Shown here one piece after another: positions 15,701 through 23,207 of a DNA stretch of 35,099 nucleotides (positions within the stretch are counted from its first letter, which is position 1; each line of letters starts with the position of its first letter). The position numbers and the translations under genes were made by a program. The notes below the pieces were generated by a model. The model did no database searches. It was given only the letters and a program-made list of their open reading frames with translations, and was not told where the DNA came from. Source of the stretch: an uncultured Verrucomicrobia subdivision 3 bacterium (GTDB lineage: Bacteria; Verrucomicrobiota; Verrucomicrobiia; Limisphaerales; UBA11358); contig CAIQKM010000122.1 in the NCBI GenBank assembly GCA_903872345.1, positions 1 through 35,099 on the forward strand, in the 5' to 3' direction.

Positions 15701-17725
15701 GCGATGGTGGTACAGCCCCAAAGTCGGACGAACGCGGTCGGCACCACGGCGGTGTTCAGTGCCGGAGCCACGGCCTGCTCGGCATTGGGCTACCAGTGGT
15801 TTTTTAACGGCAATCCGCTGACGGCCGCGACCAACAGCACGCTGACGCAGACCAATTTGGATGTAACGCTGGCGGGGAATTATTTTGTGGTGGCCGCAAA
15901 CTTGAATGGCGCGGCAACCAGCAGCGTGGCCAGTCTCACCGTGATCGTGCCGCTCGCCTTCACCAGCACCTCGGTAACCAACCAGACCCTGCAGTGCGGC
16001 AGCAATCTGGTCATCTGTTCCGTCACGGTCACCGGCACGCCGCCGGTGAGTTATCAATGGAGCCTGGATGCCGTGCCCGTCACGAACGCCACCAACACCA
16101 CCTTCGCGCTCACCAATCTGACGCTGCCCAGCCACACGGTCAGCGTGACCGCAGCCAATCCTTATGCCAGTGTCACCAGCAATGCCGTGCTGACCGTGCA
16201 GGACACCCAGCCACCGCTGATCTCCCTGGTGGGCGGCAACCCGTTTTATGTGGACCTGGGCAATCCGTATATCGATCCGGGGGCGGTGGCCTATGACACC
16301 TGCGCGGGCACGGTGGCCGTGACCGTCAGCGGAGTCGTTAACACCAACAGCCTGGGAACCAACACGGTGACTTACCGGGCGGATGACGGCAACGGGAACA
16401 CCAATACCGTCACGCGCACCGTGATAGTGCAGGATACCAATACGCCCGTCGTGCTATGGAGTTTTACCAACCTGGTGCTGGCAGCGACAACGAATTGCGA
16501 AGCGGTGATGCCGGATGTGACCGGCACGAACAGCGTCATCGCCAGCAATGCAGATGGTGACCTGGTGATTTCCCAAAGCCCGACCAATCAAACCTTCCTA
16601 CCGATCGGCACGAATCAGGTGATCATCACCGTGGCGGACATAGCCGGGAGCACGGTTTACTCGACCAACACCATCGTGGTGGTGGATGAAACAGCCCCCA
16701 TAATGGTAGTGCCACCACAGAACCTGACGAATATGGTCGGTTCCACGGCGGTATTCAACGCCGGAGCCGCCGCTTGCACGCCGCCGGGGTACCAATGGTA
16801 TTTCGACAATAACCCGCTGAGCGGAGCCACCAACAGCACGCTGACCGAAACCAATGTCAGCCTGACACTGGCGGGAAATTATTTCGTGGTGGCCACGGCT
16901 GCCGGCGGGGCGACCACCAGCGCGGTGGTGACCCTCACGGTAAACCTGGCGGCCGCCACGGTCACGCCGGCATCGTCGGTCAATCCCGCCGGCTTTAACG
17001 ACAGCGTGACCTTCACCGCCACCGTGAATCCGACCAATGCGACCGGCGCGATCCAGTTCCTGACGAACGGGGTGACGTTCGATACCGAGCCGCTGGCGGC
17101 CGGACTGGCCATGAGCACAAACACAACCACCCTGCCGCGCGGCACGAACTGGATTACCGTCATTTATTCCGGCGATGCCAACGACCTCGCCGCCACCAAC
17201 CTGCTGGCGCAAATCGTCACCAACCATCCGCCCGTGGGCGCGACCATGACGTATTCCTACGGGGCCGGCACGGTGTTGACCATTGCCCTCACCAACCTCT
17301 CCGCCCAATGGAGCGATGTGGATGGCGACACAGTTTCCTTGGCGGCCATCAGTCCGAGCACCAACGGCGTTACCGTCACCAACACGGCCGGCACCCTGAC
17401 GTATGCGAATCCGAACAATGTAAACGACCAGTTTACCTGCACCCTCACCGATGGCTGGGGCGGGACGAATTATCAGATTGTAAATCTTACGGTGTTATTG
17501 CCGGCCATCAGCAATATTACGTCCAATCCCGACGGCAGTCTGACGCTCCAGTTTGCCGGGTCGCCGGGCAACACGTATGTCCTCGAAGCCACCGGCACGC
17601 TTTCGCCGAGCAACTGGCAGCCGGTGTCCACCAATACGCTCGATGTCACGGGCACGTTGAACTTCAGCCTGACGCCGGATACCAATACTACGCAGAGCTT
17701 TTACCGGCTAAGGCTGACGCCGTAG
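12725..17725 (+). CDS. Giant secreted S53 (sedolisin/kumamolisin) peptidase with Ig-like repeats
   Basis: A 1666-residue exported protease. Residues 1-28 form a signal peptide. A kumamolisin-type propeptide spans about 35-180 and contains HKFLTPPEFTARFGPT (85-100). The S53 domain covers about 200-565. Catalytic residues are visible: E282 and D286 in FEVSLD, D365 in EASGDADAY (oxyanion site) and S477 in AGTSCAAPLWAG. The calcium site is DLATGLGTPNGTNL (547-560). These enzymes are active at acid pH and are self-processed. After the protease come two Ig-like domains (570-740), a 333-residue block present twice (about 744-1076 and 1077-1409) containing DUF5011-like and Ig-like modules, a Big_3_5-like domain (about 1409-1495), a cadherin-like domain (1503-1592), and a C-terminal domain (1594-1666) ending FYRLRLTP. 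No PEP-CTERM tail is present. The tail is very rich in Asn and Thr. Confidence 0.93.
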   Translation: MNNIGKKAAGLVVIWGISLLTVFGAATARTTLRGHVPAITSQLTAISTLPATNRLSLAIGLPLHNSVALDDLITQLYDPHSTNFHKFLTPPEFTARFGPTEQDYVNVIQFAETNGLQVKNRHSNRLVLDVEGSAADIGRAFGVNFHKYRHPTEARDFFAPDAEPSVPSGLPVADMWGLENYNRPHPMAHLMDQVNPVPQNYNGSGPGGNYRGRDFRNAYAPGSALSGAGQIVAIAEFDGYYTNDITSYESQAGYTNVPLQTILVDGVTNTPGYSGVANANFEVSLDIEVAIAMAPGLAKLIVVEGNSPYDVFNQIAASNKVRQVSCSWSFGYGPTQNWNGRNTTLDSILKQMVTQGQSFFEASGDADAYTGSQTFSSVSGPIPTDSPYVVSVGGTVLNMNGTGASWSSETTWNQGGNVGSGGGVTGNYGIPSWQAGISMTTNNGSTVNRNLPDVALTASAVAVVYNNGSSAGAAGTSCAAPLWAGFNALINQQAAANNATNTVGFLNPAVYALATNSSYATCFHDITTGNNIGNNTAGLYYATNGYDLATGLGTPNGTNLINALAPKPGLLVQPAGLTVTNGHSATLTATPLGAPPLAFQWQLTGTNLPGATAAALTINPVGTNNAGNYTLVITNAYGAITSSVAALTVVFPPAITNQPASLTVFGGSNAVFTVAASGNTPLAYQWLKNGTNLANGTGIAGATTNVLTLTAVTTNSSGNYTVIITNLYGAATSSVAGLTVVLPPAFTVSTVTNRTLQCGSNVVNLAVTVSGTTPLSYQWSLDAVPVTNATNTTFSLTNLTLPSHTVSVTVTNLYGSVTNTAALTVQDTVAPLVTLVGANPFYVELGNTFTDPGAVAYDTCAGTVAVTVSGLVNTNTVSTNTLVYQADDGNGNTNSITRTVVVRDTSVPVIQWSFTNLVLAATTNCGALMPNVTSTNNIIASDASDSLTITQNPTNQTFLSIGTNQVIITVADPSGNKAYSTNTITVMDESAPAMVVQPQSRTNAVGTTAVFSAGATACSALGYQWFFNGNPLTAATNSTLTQTNLDVTLAGNYFVVAANLNGAATSSVASLTVIVPLAFTSTSVTNQTLQCGSNLVICSVTVTGTPPVSYQWSLDAVPVTNATNTTFALTNLTLPSHTVSVTAANPYASVTSNAVLTVQDTQPPLISLVGGNPFYVDLGNPYIDPGAVAYDTCAGTVAVTVSGVVNTNSLGTNTVTYRADDGNGNTNTVTRTVIVQDTNTPVVLWSFTNLVLAATTNCEAVMPDVTGTNSVIASNADGDLVISQSPTNQTFLPIGTNQVIITVADIAGSTVYSTNTIVVVDETAPIMVVPPQNLTNMVGSTAVFNAGAAACTPPGYQWYFDNNPLSGATNSTLTETNVSLTLAGNYFVVATAAGGATTSAVVTLTVNLAAATVTPASSVNPAGFNDSVTFTATVNPTNATGAIQFLTNGVTFDTEPLAAGLAMSTNTTTLPRGTNWITVIYSGDANDLAATNLLAQIVTNHPPVGATMTYSYGAGTVLTIALTNLSAQWSDVDGDTVSLAAISPSTNGVTVTNTAGTLTYANPNNVNDQFTCTLTDGWGGTNYQIVNLTVLLPAISNITSNPDGSLTLQFAGSPGNTYVLEATGTLSPSNWQPVSTNTLDVTGTLNFSLTPDTNTTQSFYRLRLTP
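14953..16948 (+). repeat. Tandem duplication inside the S53 gene, period 999 bases
   Basis: The landmark SYQWSLDAVPVTNATNTTF occurs around 15050 and again 999 bases later (333 codons). Each unit has an Ig-like part, a DUF5011-like part with NPFYV-LGN and DPGAVAYDTCAGTVAVTVSG, an SFTNLVLAATTNC segment and a second Ig-like part. Many stretches are almost identical at DNA level, including synonymous positions, pointing to a fairly recent duplication or ongoing gene conversion. Confidence 0.9.
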
Positions 17726-17893
17726 CGGCGGGCATCCTTGCCTGCCGTGGAGCCGGTGCTTCCAGCCCGGCGGAAAAGGCTCCGCAGGCACCAGGGTTGG
17801 TTATTCGCAAGCGCCTTGGCGGTTTCACGGTTCTGCCTGGACGGCAAGATACCGCCCTCCACGGCCGGCAAGAATGCCCGCCGCTACATTTCA

Positions 17894-17924
17894 GGGGCAG
17901 TTTCAAGCCACGCCCAAGCCGATC
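17894..17924 (+). repeat. 31-base direct repeat, copy 1
   Basis: GGGGCAGTTTCAAGCC followed by ACGCCCAAGCCGATC. It matches 18060-18090 with three substitutions. The copies are 166 bases apart and bracket the palindromic repeat at 17996-18027. Confidence 0.8.
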
Positions 17925-17995
17925 GGGCGCATCCTGCCACTGCCCCCAATCCAGAGCCGTGACATCGTTAAAACCCTTCGCCAACCGGGTTATCT

Positions 17996-18027
17996 CCCTC
18001 TCCGCCATTGATAAATGGGGGAGAGGG
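17996..18027. repeat. Palindromic repeat, copy 3
   Basis: CCCTCTCCGCCATT and AATGGGGGAGAGGG form a 14-base stem with one mismatch and a GATA loop. The following bases (CCGGGGTGAGGTGG, GCTCA, TTTAACCCGG) recur after the related element near 21611. Confidence 0.8.
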
Positions 18028-18059
18028 CCGGGGTGAGGTGGCGCTCAGCTATTTAACCC

Positions 18060-18090
18060 GGGGCAGTGTCAAGCTGCGCCCAAGCCGATC
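18060..18090 (+). repeat. 31-base direct repeat, copy 2
   Basis: GGGGCAGTGTCAAGCT followed by GCGCCCAAGCCGATC, three substitutions away from 17894-17924. This copy lies just upstream of a TTGACA (18109-18114) that could be a -35 element for the DUF2330 gene, although no good -10 follows at the right distance. Confidence 0.8.
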
Positions 18091-18144
18091 CTCGTAATGC
18101 AGTTGCGATTGACAACGTCCGGCGGGCGTGGCTCAATCGGCTTA

Positions 18145-18170
18145 CCCATATATGGGCATAATGGTACCAT
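18145..18170. promoter_or_regulatory. Two adjacent perfect palindromes upstream of the DUF2330 gene, possible operator
   Basis: CCCATATATGGG (18145-18156) and ATGGTACCAT (18161-18170) are both perfect palindromes four bases apart. They lie 51-76 bases before the chosen ATG at 18221, where a repressor or activator would be expected to bind. No family of regulator can be named. Confidence 0.4.
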
Positions 18171-18220
18171 GGATAATTTTTAACCAAGGTTATCTGCGGC
18201 ACCGCAACAAATTCCGGCTT

Positions 18221-20692
18221 ATGAAAAACTTCCTCCGGGTTGGCCAATCATCCCTGGCTCCCCTTTTGCATCTCACCAGCCTGGCGCTCGCCGTGCTGGC
18301 CGGGCTGTGGCACCCGCTAAGCAGCCGGGCGGACGGCATGTTCGTGGCGCCCAAATTCGTCTGGGACAAGCAAAAGGACATCAACGAACCGACCCAAAAG
18401 GCCATCATCGTTTATGATGCGGGCCGGGAGGATTTGATTTTGCAGGTAAAGTATGGCGGCCCGGTGGCGGAATTCGGCTGGCTCATCCCCGTGCCGAACA
18501 AGCCCACGGTGGAAAAGGGCGACATGGAGTGCTTCTACGAACTGAGCAAGTACACCCAGCAACAATTTCAAGACGCGGGGGTCGGCAACGCCAGCTCGGC
18601 AGGGCCTGGGGGTATGAACACACTTGGCATTGGCCGGGCGGAGCCGAACCCGGTGAAAGTGGTGGATTTCAAAACTATTGGGGCCTACGAGATCGCAGTG
18701 CTGTCCACCGAAGACACCGGGGCGCTGGAACGCTGGCTCAAGGCGAATCATTTCGAATACCCGCAGGACAAGTCGGATGTGCTGGCCGGCTATGTGAAGC
18801 AGCATTGGTATTTCGTGGCGGTCAGAATTAATCTCAAGGGTTTCTGGGCAAAACTGTCGGCCGAGGAGAAACTGGCTAACGGGGAATTGAATCCACTGCA
18901 CCTCACGTTTGCGAGCGACCAATGCATCTTTCCGCTGAAAATCTCGTCAGTGAACGGTACGCCGTCGGAAGTGCAGGTGTATGTTCTGTCGGCGGAGCCA
19001 CGGGTGGAACGGGGTATGTTTGAAAAGGATTTCCCGGAGGTGCGGCGGCTGTCGGTCGAACATTTCCACCGGCGCATTGAGGCAATGCAGCAGATGCGGC
19101 AAACCAGCCGGGCGTTTATTCAGCGTATGCGCCCCGAATTTGCCGGACCGCCGCCCATCGCCGAAGAAACAAACGTGCCGATAAATCAAATCCTGAGAAA
19201 TTCCGTGCCCTACGAAAAACTGCTTCAGTTTACCACGGTGGACGGAAAGGAATTTCCCGCCTGCGGAAAAGCCATTCCGCACTTTGCCGGCAAAACCTGG
19301 TGGCTGGTCAAAGATACCTGGACCTTCCAGCCCGCTGAAATGCACGACCTGTTATTTGCCCCGGCGGCGGCGGTATTCGTGGAAGATCTGGCCGGTGACG
19401 CAGGTTATTATGTGGCGCAAAATCTCACGCGGCTGGGATCAAATGCCGTGCCCATCCTGTTGCACGCCTTGCAAAACACCAATCCAGTCGTGCGGATACA
19501 CGCCGCTTTCGCGTTAACCGAATGGAATGGCATGCCATTCATGGAATTTTCCCAATTGGCGGAGGCCGTCCCGCCGCTGTTCCAAGACTCCGAACCGGAA
19601 GTCCGAATGGACGCGGCGGTGGCGGCGGGCGAGGCATGGCGGCCGGAATTTGCCGCCCCGCTCATCGGTTTGATACAGGATGGGGACCAGAATGTCCGGC
19701 AAGCCGCCAGCATGGCTCTGAGCCGCAATACGCGCAACCTGGCGGAACCACCGACCGCGCTGCTGACCATGTTGCGGGATACAAATCTGGAGGTTCGCGC
19801 CAACGCGTTGCAAGCGCTGGCAAACTCGCCGGTGGTGATCCCCCGGGAATTGATCGCGCCGCTGCTAAATAGCACGAATGATCACGTATCCGGACCGGCC
19901 ATTATGCGTCTGGAGCGGGACGGCATGACCATGGAGGACGTGGTGACCTTGCTGCACAGCCCGGTGCCCCGCTCCCGACAGGTCGGGCTCGTCTCCCTGC
20001 TGCGCCTCGGCGATATTCAAACCATCGGACTGGTCATCCCCCTTTTGCGCGATCCGAATGCCGACGTGCAAAATCAGGCGGAGAGGATCCTGCAACGATT
20101 TTCCGGCCTGACCATCCCGGCGAATCAGCCGGCGCAATGGGAACTGTGGTGGGCGAACAACAAAAACACCTTCCAGATCACGAGCACCACCCGGGCCATT
20201 GAAGATTACCCGGAGGATGGAGATTTGTACCACAGCCGGGGCTGCCTCTATTACAACGCGCAGAATTTCACCAATGCGCTGGCGGATTTCAAAAAGGCCT
20301 GGCAATTGAAATCGCAAACCCCCGATTATTCCCATTACCGGGCCTGGCTCATTCGCGCCCGCTGGGGTGAAGCCCCGGCCGCCACACAAGAGCTGGCCAC
20401 CTACCTGCAATACCGCACCAATGGTAAGCCGGGGGACTGGTCAAGCACGGTCGGACGCTTTCTGGCCGGGCAAATCAGCGAAGACGATTTTCTAAAGGCG
20501 GCGGAAAACCCGAATGCGCAGACCGGCCGCGAGCAACGTTGCGAAGCGTGGTTTTATGCCGGAACCAAACGTTTGATCGCCGGCGACACCGCCACGGCGG
20601 CGGATGATTTCAAAAAGTGCCTGGCCACGGGCGTGGTTTCGTTTGAAGAATACACCAGCGCGGAGGCGGAGCTGAAGCGGATGAAGCCGTAG
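18221..20692 (+). CDS. Exported DUF2330 protein with HEAT and TPR repeats
   Basis: From ATG at 18221 the 823-residue product has a clear signal peptide (MKNFLRVGQSS, then a hydrophobic stretch, cleaved near SSRADG). The frame is open back to 18128, but those extra residues would bury the signal. The DUF2330 domain (about 35-300) starts ADGMFVAPKFVWDKQ and contains KAIIVYDAGREDLILQVKY and FGWLIPVPNKPTVE, the family hallmarks. HEAT-like repeats follow (about 385-650), for example SEPEVRMDAAVAAGE, NVRQAASMALSRN and LEVRANALQALANS. A WELWWANNK segment and TPR-like helices (about 670-800; LYHSRGCLYYNAQNFTNALADFKKA) end the protein. Its role is unknown; the architecture suggests an extracytoplasmic scaffold for protein contacts. 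Confidence 0.85.
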   Translation: MKNFLRVGQSSLAPLLHLTSLALAVLAGLWHPLSSRADGMFVAPKFVWDKQKDINEPTQKAIIVYDAGREDLILQVKYGGPVAEFGWLIPVPNKPTVEKGDMECFYELSKYTQQQFQDAGVGNASSAGPGGMNTLGIGRAEPNPVKVVDFKTIGAYEIAVLSTEDTGALERWLKANHFEYPQDKSDVLAGYVKQHWYFVAVRINLKGFWAKLSAEEKLANGELNPLHLTFASDQCIFPLKISSVNGTPSEVQVYVLSAEPRVERGMFEKDFPEVRRLSVEHFHRRIEAMQQMRQTSRAFIQRMRPEFAGPPPIAEETNVPINQILRNSVPYEKLLQFTTVDGKEFPACGKAIPHFAGKTWWLVKDTWTFQPAEMHDLLFAPAAAVFVEDLAGDAGYYVAQNLTRLGSNAVPILLHALQNTNPVVRIHAAFALTEWNGMPFMEFSQLAEAVPPLFQDSEPEVRMDAAVAAGEAWRPEFAAPLIGLIQDGDQNVRQAASMALSRNTRNLAEPPTALLTMLRDTNLEVRANALQALANSPVVIPRELIAPLLNSTNDHVSGPAIMRLERDGMTMEDVVTLLHSPVPRSRQVGLVSLLRLGDIQTIGLVIPLLRDPNADVQNQAERILQRFSGLTIPANQPAQWELWWANNKNTFQITSTTRAIEDYPEDGDLYHSRGCLYYNAQNFTNALADFKKAWQLKSQTPDYSHYRAWLIRARWGEAPAATQELATYLQYRTNGKPGDWSSTVGRFLAGQISEDDFLKAAENPNAQTGREQRCEAWFYAGTKRLIAGDTATAADDFKKCLATGVVSFEEYTSAEAELKRMKP

Positions 20693-20768
20693 GAATTTGC
20701 GATTTCCGATTGACGCGGGCCGGTGGTTGCCCCAGTGCGGGTTAAATTGTCGGCCAAAGGGCAATAAA

Positions 20769-20805
20769 AAACGCCGCCACAGCATATGTGGCGGCGTTTG
20801 TGTAA
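20769..20805 (-). terminator. Rho-independent terminator of the PEP-CTERM gene
   Basis: A perfect 13-base stem, AAACGCCGCCACA (20769-20781) and TGTGGCGGCGTTT (20787-20799). Read on the minus strand it is followed by a T-run (AATAAAAA on the plus strand, just left of the stem). It may also stop transcripts from the DUF2330 gene, since the two genes converge here. Confidence 0.85.
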
Positions 20806-20812
20806 AAGGGAA

Positions 20813-21487
20813 TTATTTGCGACGGCGGAAGGCCAGGAGGCTCAAGCTGCCCAAGCCCGCCAGCGCCAGGGTGCACGGCTCCGGCGTGGGGGACGCCGCA
20901 AATTCCGTTTGCAACGCACCAAAGCCAAAGTCATTGCCGATGGCCGTATCCGGCGCATCGGCAACCCGTTGCAGCAGTCCTGCCGGTTCTGTGCCGTAGG
21001 AAGTGAAGGACATCGGGGTGCCAGAACTGGAATCGCCATGGTCAATATCAATCAGTAAATTGCCCTGACTCGGATCGTAAGTAAACGGCGTGGTCAGATT
21101 AAAGGTGGTTAATCCGCCAATATCGGTCAGCGTGATCGGCCCGGAAAATACCGTGGTTGCATCCGCTCCGACATTGGCCGAATACGTCGTTGAGAGCGAT
21201 CCCGGGGTAACCGTGGTGGTCGAAAACGTTATGGAAAAGGACGGATATGATATGGGTCCGGTGACGCCGCCATCATTGACAAAGCTAAATGAGCTGATGG
21301 AAATGGGCGAAGATCCAAAAAAACTACTGCTGTAATCCTGCTGCCAGCGGAGCGAACCGGGATCGGTCGGCCAGAAATTGCCCCCCGTGGCACCCGCCGG
21401 CTGGACATAAATGGTGGTTTGAGCGTTTGCGGAAATCGCGATCGTGGTCGCGGCGGCAAACAGGAGCGATTGCAAATTATTTTTCAT
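20813..21487 (-). CDS. PEP-CTERM sorting domain protein
   Basis: From ATG at 21487 the 224-residue product has a signal peptide (MKNNLQSLLFAAATTIAISANA, cleaved after ANA) and a Ser/Thr/Gly-rich beta-strand body. The C-terminus TPEPCTLALAGLGSLSLLAFRRRK is a PEP-CTERM signal: a Pro-Glu-Pro motif, a transmembrane helix and a basic tail. Exosortase would cleave near PEP and attach or release the protein at the cell surface. Here the residue after PEP is Cys rather than the more usual Ser/Ala, a variant I recall as common in Verrucomicrobiota. No exosortase gene lies in the window. An upstream start at 21538 would extend the N-terminus and weaken the signal peptide. Confidence 0.88.
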   Translation of the reverse strand: MKNNLQSLLFAAATTIAISANAQTTIYVQPAGATGGNFWPTDPGSLRWQQDYSSSFFGSSPISISSFSFVNDGGVTGPISYPSFSITFSTTTVTPGSLSTTYSANVGADATTVFSGPITLTDIGGLTTFNLTTPFTYDPSQGNLLIDIDHGDSSSGTPMSFTSYGTEPAGLLQRVADAPDTAIGNDFGFGALQTEFAASPTPEPCTLALAGLGSLSLLAFRRRK

Positions 21488-21509
21488 ATGTTTTTTAATA
21501 TGCACACCA

Positions 21510-21538
21510 ATTTTTAGGATTCGAAATATGATTGTCAA
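21510..21538 (-). promoter_or_regulatory. Probable sigma70-like promoter of the PEP-CTERM gene
   Basis: On the minus strand a perfect TTGACA (21538-21533) is followed after 17 bases by AAAAAT (21515-21510), four of six matches to the -10 consensus. The leader would be only about 15 bases. Confidence 0.4.
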
Positions 21539-21585
21539 CTTCCAATATTAGTCAACGAAAAGACAAACCGTTTGCGGGTCGGATT

Positions 21586-21655
21586 TCCTCCCTCGCCGCT
21601 ATTGGTAATGGGAGAGAAGGCCGGGGGGAACTGGTGCTCATCGTTTAACCCGGTG
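21586..21655. repeat. Palindromic repeat, copy 4 (degenerate) with shared flank
   Basis: CCTCCCTCGCCGCTATT facing AATGGGAGAGAAGG is a decayed version of the element at 17996-18027. The right flank (GGCCGGGG, GCTCA, TTTAACCCGG) is shared with that copy over about 40 bases, showing the repeat unit is larger than the palindrome. Confidence 0.65.
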
Positions 21656-21735
21656 CCTGGTCGGGATACGTCCCTATGAAGCCATGCCTCGCCCCCCGGC
21701 TTGGCCCGGTGCGGCATATCCGCTAGACTCCCGTC

Positions 21736-23133
21736 GTGAGCAATCTTCTCCAACGGCTGGCCGTCAGCCTGGCGGGTCACCGGCTGATTCCGCCGGGGCA
21801 GCGCGTCCTCGTGGCGGTTTCCGGCGGGGTGGATTCCATGGTCTTGCTGCACACGCTGCACGGTCTGGCCAGGCGAAACCGCTGGCAACTGGCCGTGGCC
21901 CATTTCAATCATCAGCTCCGGGGCCGCGCCAGCCGCGCGGATGCCCAATTGGTGAGCCGGACAGCGGCGGCGCTGTCCCTGCCCTGCTTCAGCGCAAGCG
22001 GCGATGTCTCCGGTTACGCCCGACGCGCCAAAATTTCGGTGGAGATGGCGGCGCGCACCTTGCGTCACGAATTTCTGGCGCAGACGGCGCGGGACCATAA
22101 AATCCCCGTGATCGCGCTGGCCCATCACGCGGATGATCAGGTGGAACTGTTTTTCCTGCGCCTGCTGCGCGGGGCGGGCGGCGAAGGTTTGGCGGGCATG
22201 AAACGGCGCTCGCCGTCACCGGCGGACCGGCAGATCACGTTATTACGACCGCTGCTGGAATTCACCAAAGCGGAGCTGCGGGAATTTGCGCGGACAAACA
22301 AAATTCGTTTTCGTGAGGATGCGACCAATGCCACCAACGACCCGTTGCGCAACCGGCTCCGCAATGAACTGCTGCCCCTGCTGGTGGGAAAATATCAGCC
22401 GGGTCTGGCCGGCACCGTTTTGCGGACCATGGATATCCTCGGCGGCGAAGCGGAATTTGCCACCGAAACGGCGCGCGCCTGGCTCGCAGAAATCCGGTTG
22501 CCAAAACCAACCCGCGCGGTGCCGCCCTACGACCGGCTCCCGTTGGCGATCCAACGGAAGACCGTGCAACTTCAAATGGCCGAACTGGGGGTGCCACCGG
22601 AATTTGATCTCATTGAACAATTGCGTCAGTCGCCGGAAAAACCGGTTAACGCCGATTCCGGCCGGTTTCTCTGGCGGCAGCCGGATGGCCAACTCATCTG
22701 GCATATCCCCCCGGCAACTAAATTTAATTCCGGGCAATTGGCGGTGACATTAAAGGGAAAAACCGGCAACGCGGCTTTTGCCGGCCACCGTTTCCAGTGG
22801 AAAATGGAGTTACTGAAATCCTTTGCGCGGCCACAGCCATTGGCGGGCAGGGAAACCTTCGATGGAGATAAGGTGGGTCCCAATATTTTATTGCGGCACT
22901 GGCAGCCGGGCGACCGATTTCAGCCGATTGGTTTGAAATCACCGGTTAAATTGCAGGATTTGTTCGTAAACGCGAAAATCCCCGTCCAACAGCGCCGCGA
23001 ACGGGTACTGGCGACGACAGCGGACGGGATCATTTTCTGGGTGGAGGGTCTGCGGATCGGGGAAAAGTTTAAATTAACCCCGGCCACGCGACGGAAGCTG
23101 GTGTGGAAATGGCCCTTAAAACAGCCGGTTTGA
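21736..23133 (+). CDS. tilS: tRNA(Ile)-lysidine synthase
   Basis: Attaches lysine to C34 of the CAU-anticodon isoleucine tRNA so that it reads AUA; essential in most bacteria. The 465-residue product has the ATP-binding PP-loop SGGVDSM (29-35), AHHADDQVELFFLRLLRGAG in the middle of the catalytic domain, and a C-terminal TilS_C domain ending with LRHWQPGDRFQPIG...VWVEGLRIGEKF-type residues. The start is GTG at 21736; no ribosome binding site precedes it. A small hairpin, GCCGGT-TTG-ACCGGC, overlaps the stop codon but lacks a T-run. Confidence 0.95.
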   Translation: MSNLLQRLAVSLAGHRLIPPGQRVLVAVSGGVDSMVLLHTLHGLARRNRWQLAVAHFNHQLRGRASRADAQLVSRTAAALSLPCFSASGDVSGYARRAKISVEMAARTLRHEFLAQTARDHKIPVIALAHHADDQVELFFLRLLRGAGGEGLAGMKRRSPSPADRQITLLRPLLEFTKAELREFARTNKIRFREDATNATNDPLRNRLRNELLPLLVGKYQPGLAGTVLRTMDILGGEAEFATETARAWLAEIRLPKPTRAVPPYDRLPLAIQRKTVQLQMAELGVPPEFDLIEQLRQSPEKPVNADSGRFLWRQPDGQLIWHIPPATKFNSGQLAVTLKGKTGNAAFAGHRFQWKMELLKSFARPQPLAGRETFDGDKVGPNILLRHWQPGDRFQPIGLKSPVKLQDLFVNAKIPVQQRRERVLATTADGIIFWVEGLRIGEKFKLTPATRRKLVWKWPLKQPV

Positions 23134-23160
23134 CCGGCAAGATTCCATTTGTTAATTCTC

Positions 23161-23189
23161 TTTACAGGGTGGCGCGGCATGTATATGCT
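23161..23189 (+). promoter_or_regulatory. Possible rpsO promoter
   Basis: TTTACA (23161-23166) and TATGCT (23184-23189) are 17 bases apart, with five and four matches to consensus. A GTATATG lies within the spacer, so the exact -10 is uncertain. The start codon of rpsO is 19 bases further on, giving a short leader. Confidence 0.4.
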
Positions 23190-23207
23190 GCCGGACTCAT
23201 TTAATTT

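Larger units (their letters stand above)
17726..18220. other. Repeat-rich intergenic region between the S53 and DUF2330 genes
   Basis: About 495 bases without a convincing gene. It holds a long imperfect hairpin around 17740-17795 (TGGAGCC facing GGCTCC), two copies of a 31-base direct repeat, one palindromic repeat and a pair of short perfect palindromes near the next gene. These are listed separately. Confidence 0.6.

Noticed and set aside
14168..16135. A 655-codon open frame antisense to the S53 gene
   Set aside because: It is a by-product of the repeated, GC-rich coding sequence on the other strand; its translation is Gly/Arg/His-rich low-complexity with no domain.
12725..17725. Regularly spaced repeats in the S53 gene considered as a CRISPR-like array
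   Set aside because: The repeats are in-frame protein domains with a 999-base period, not short repeats with unique spacers.
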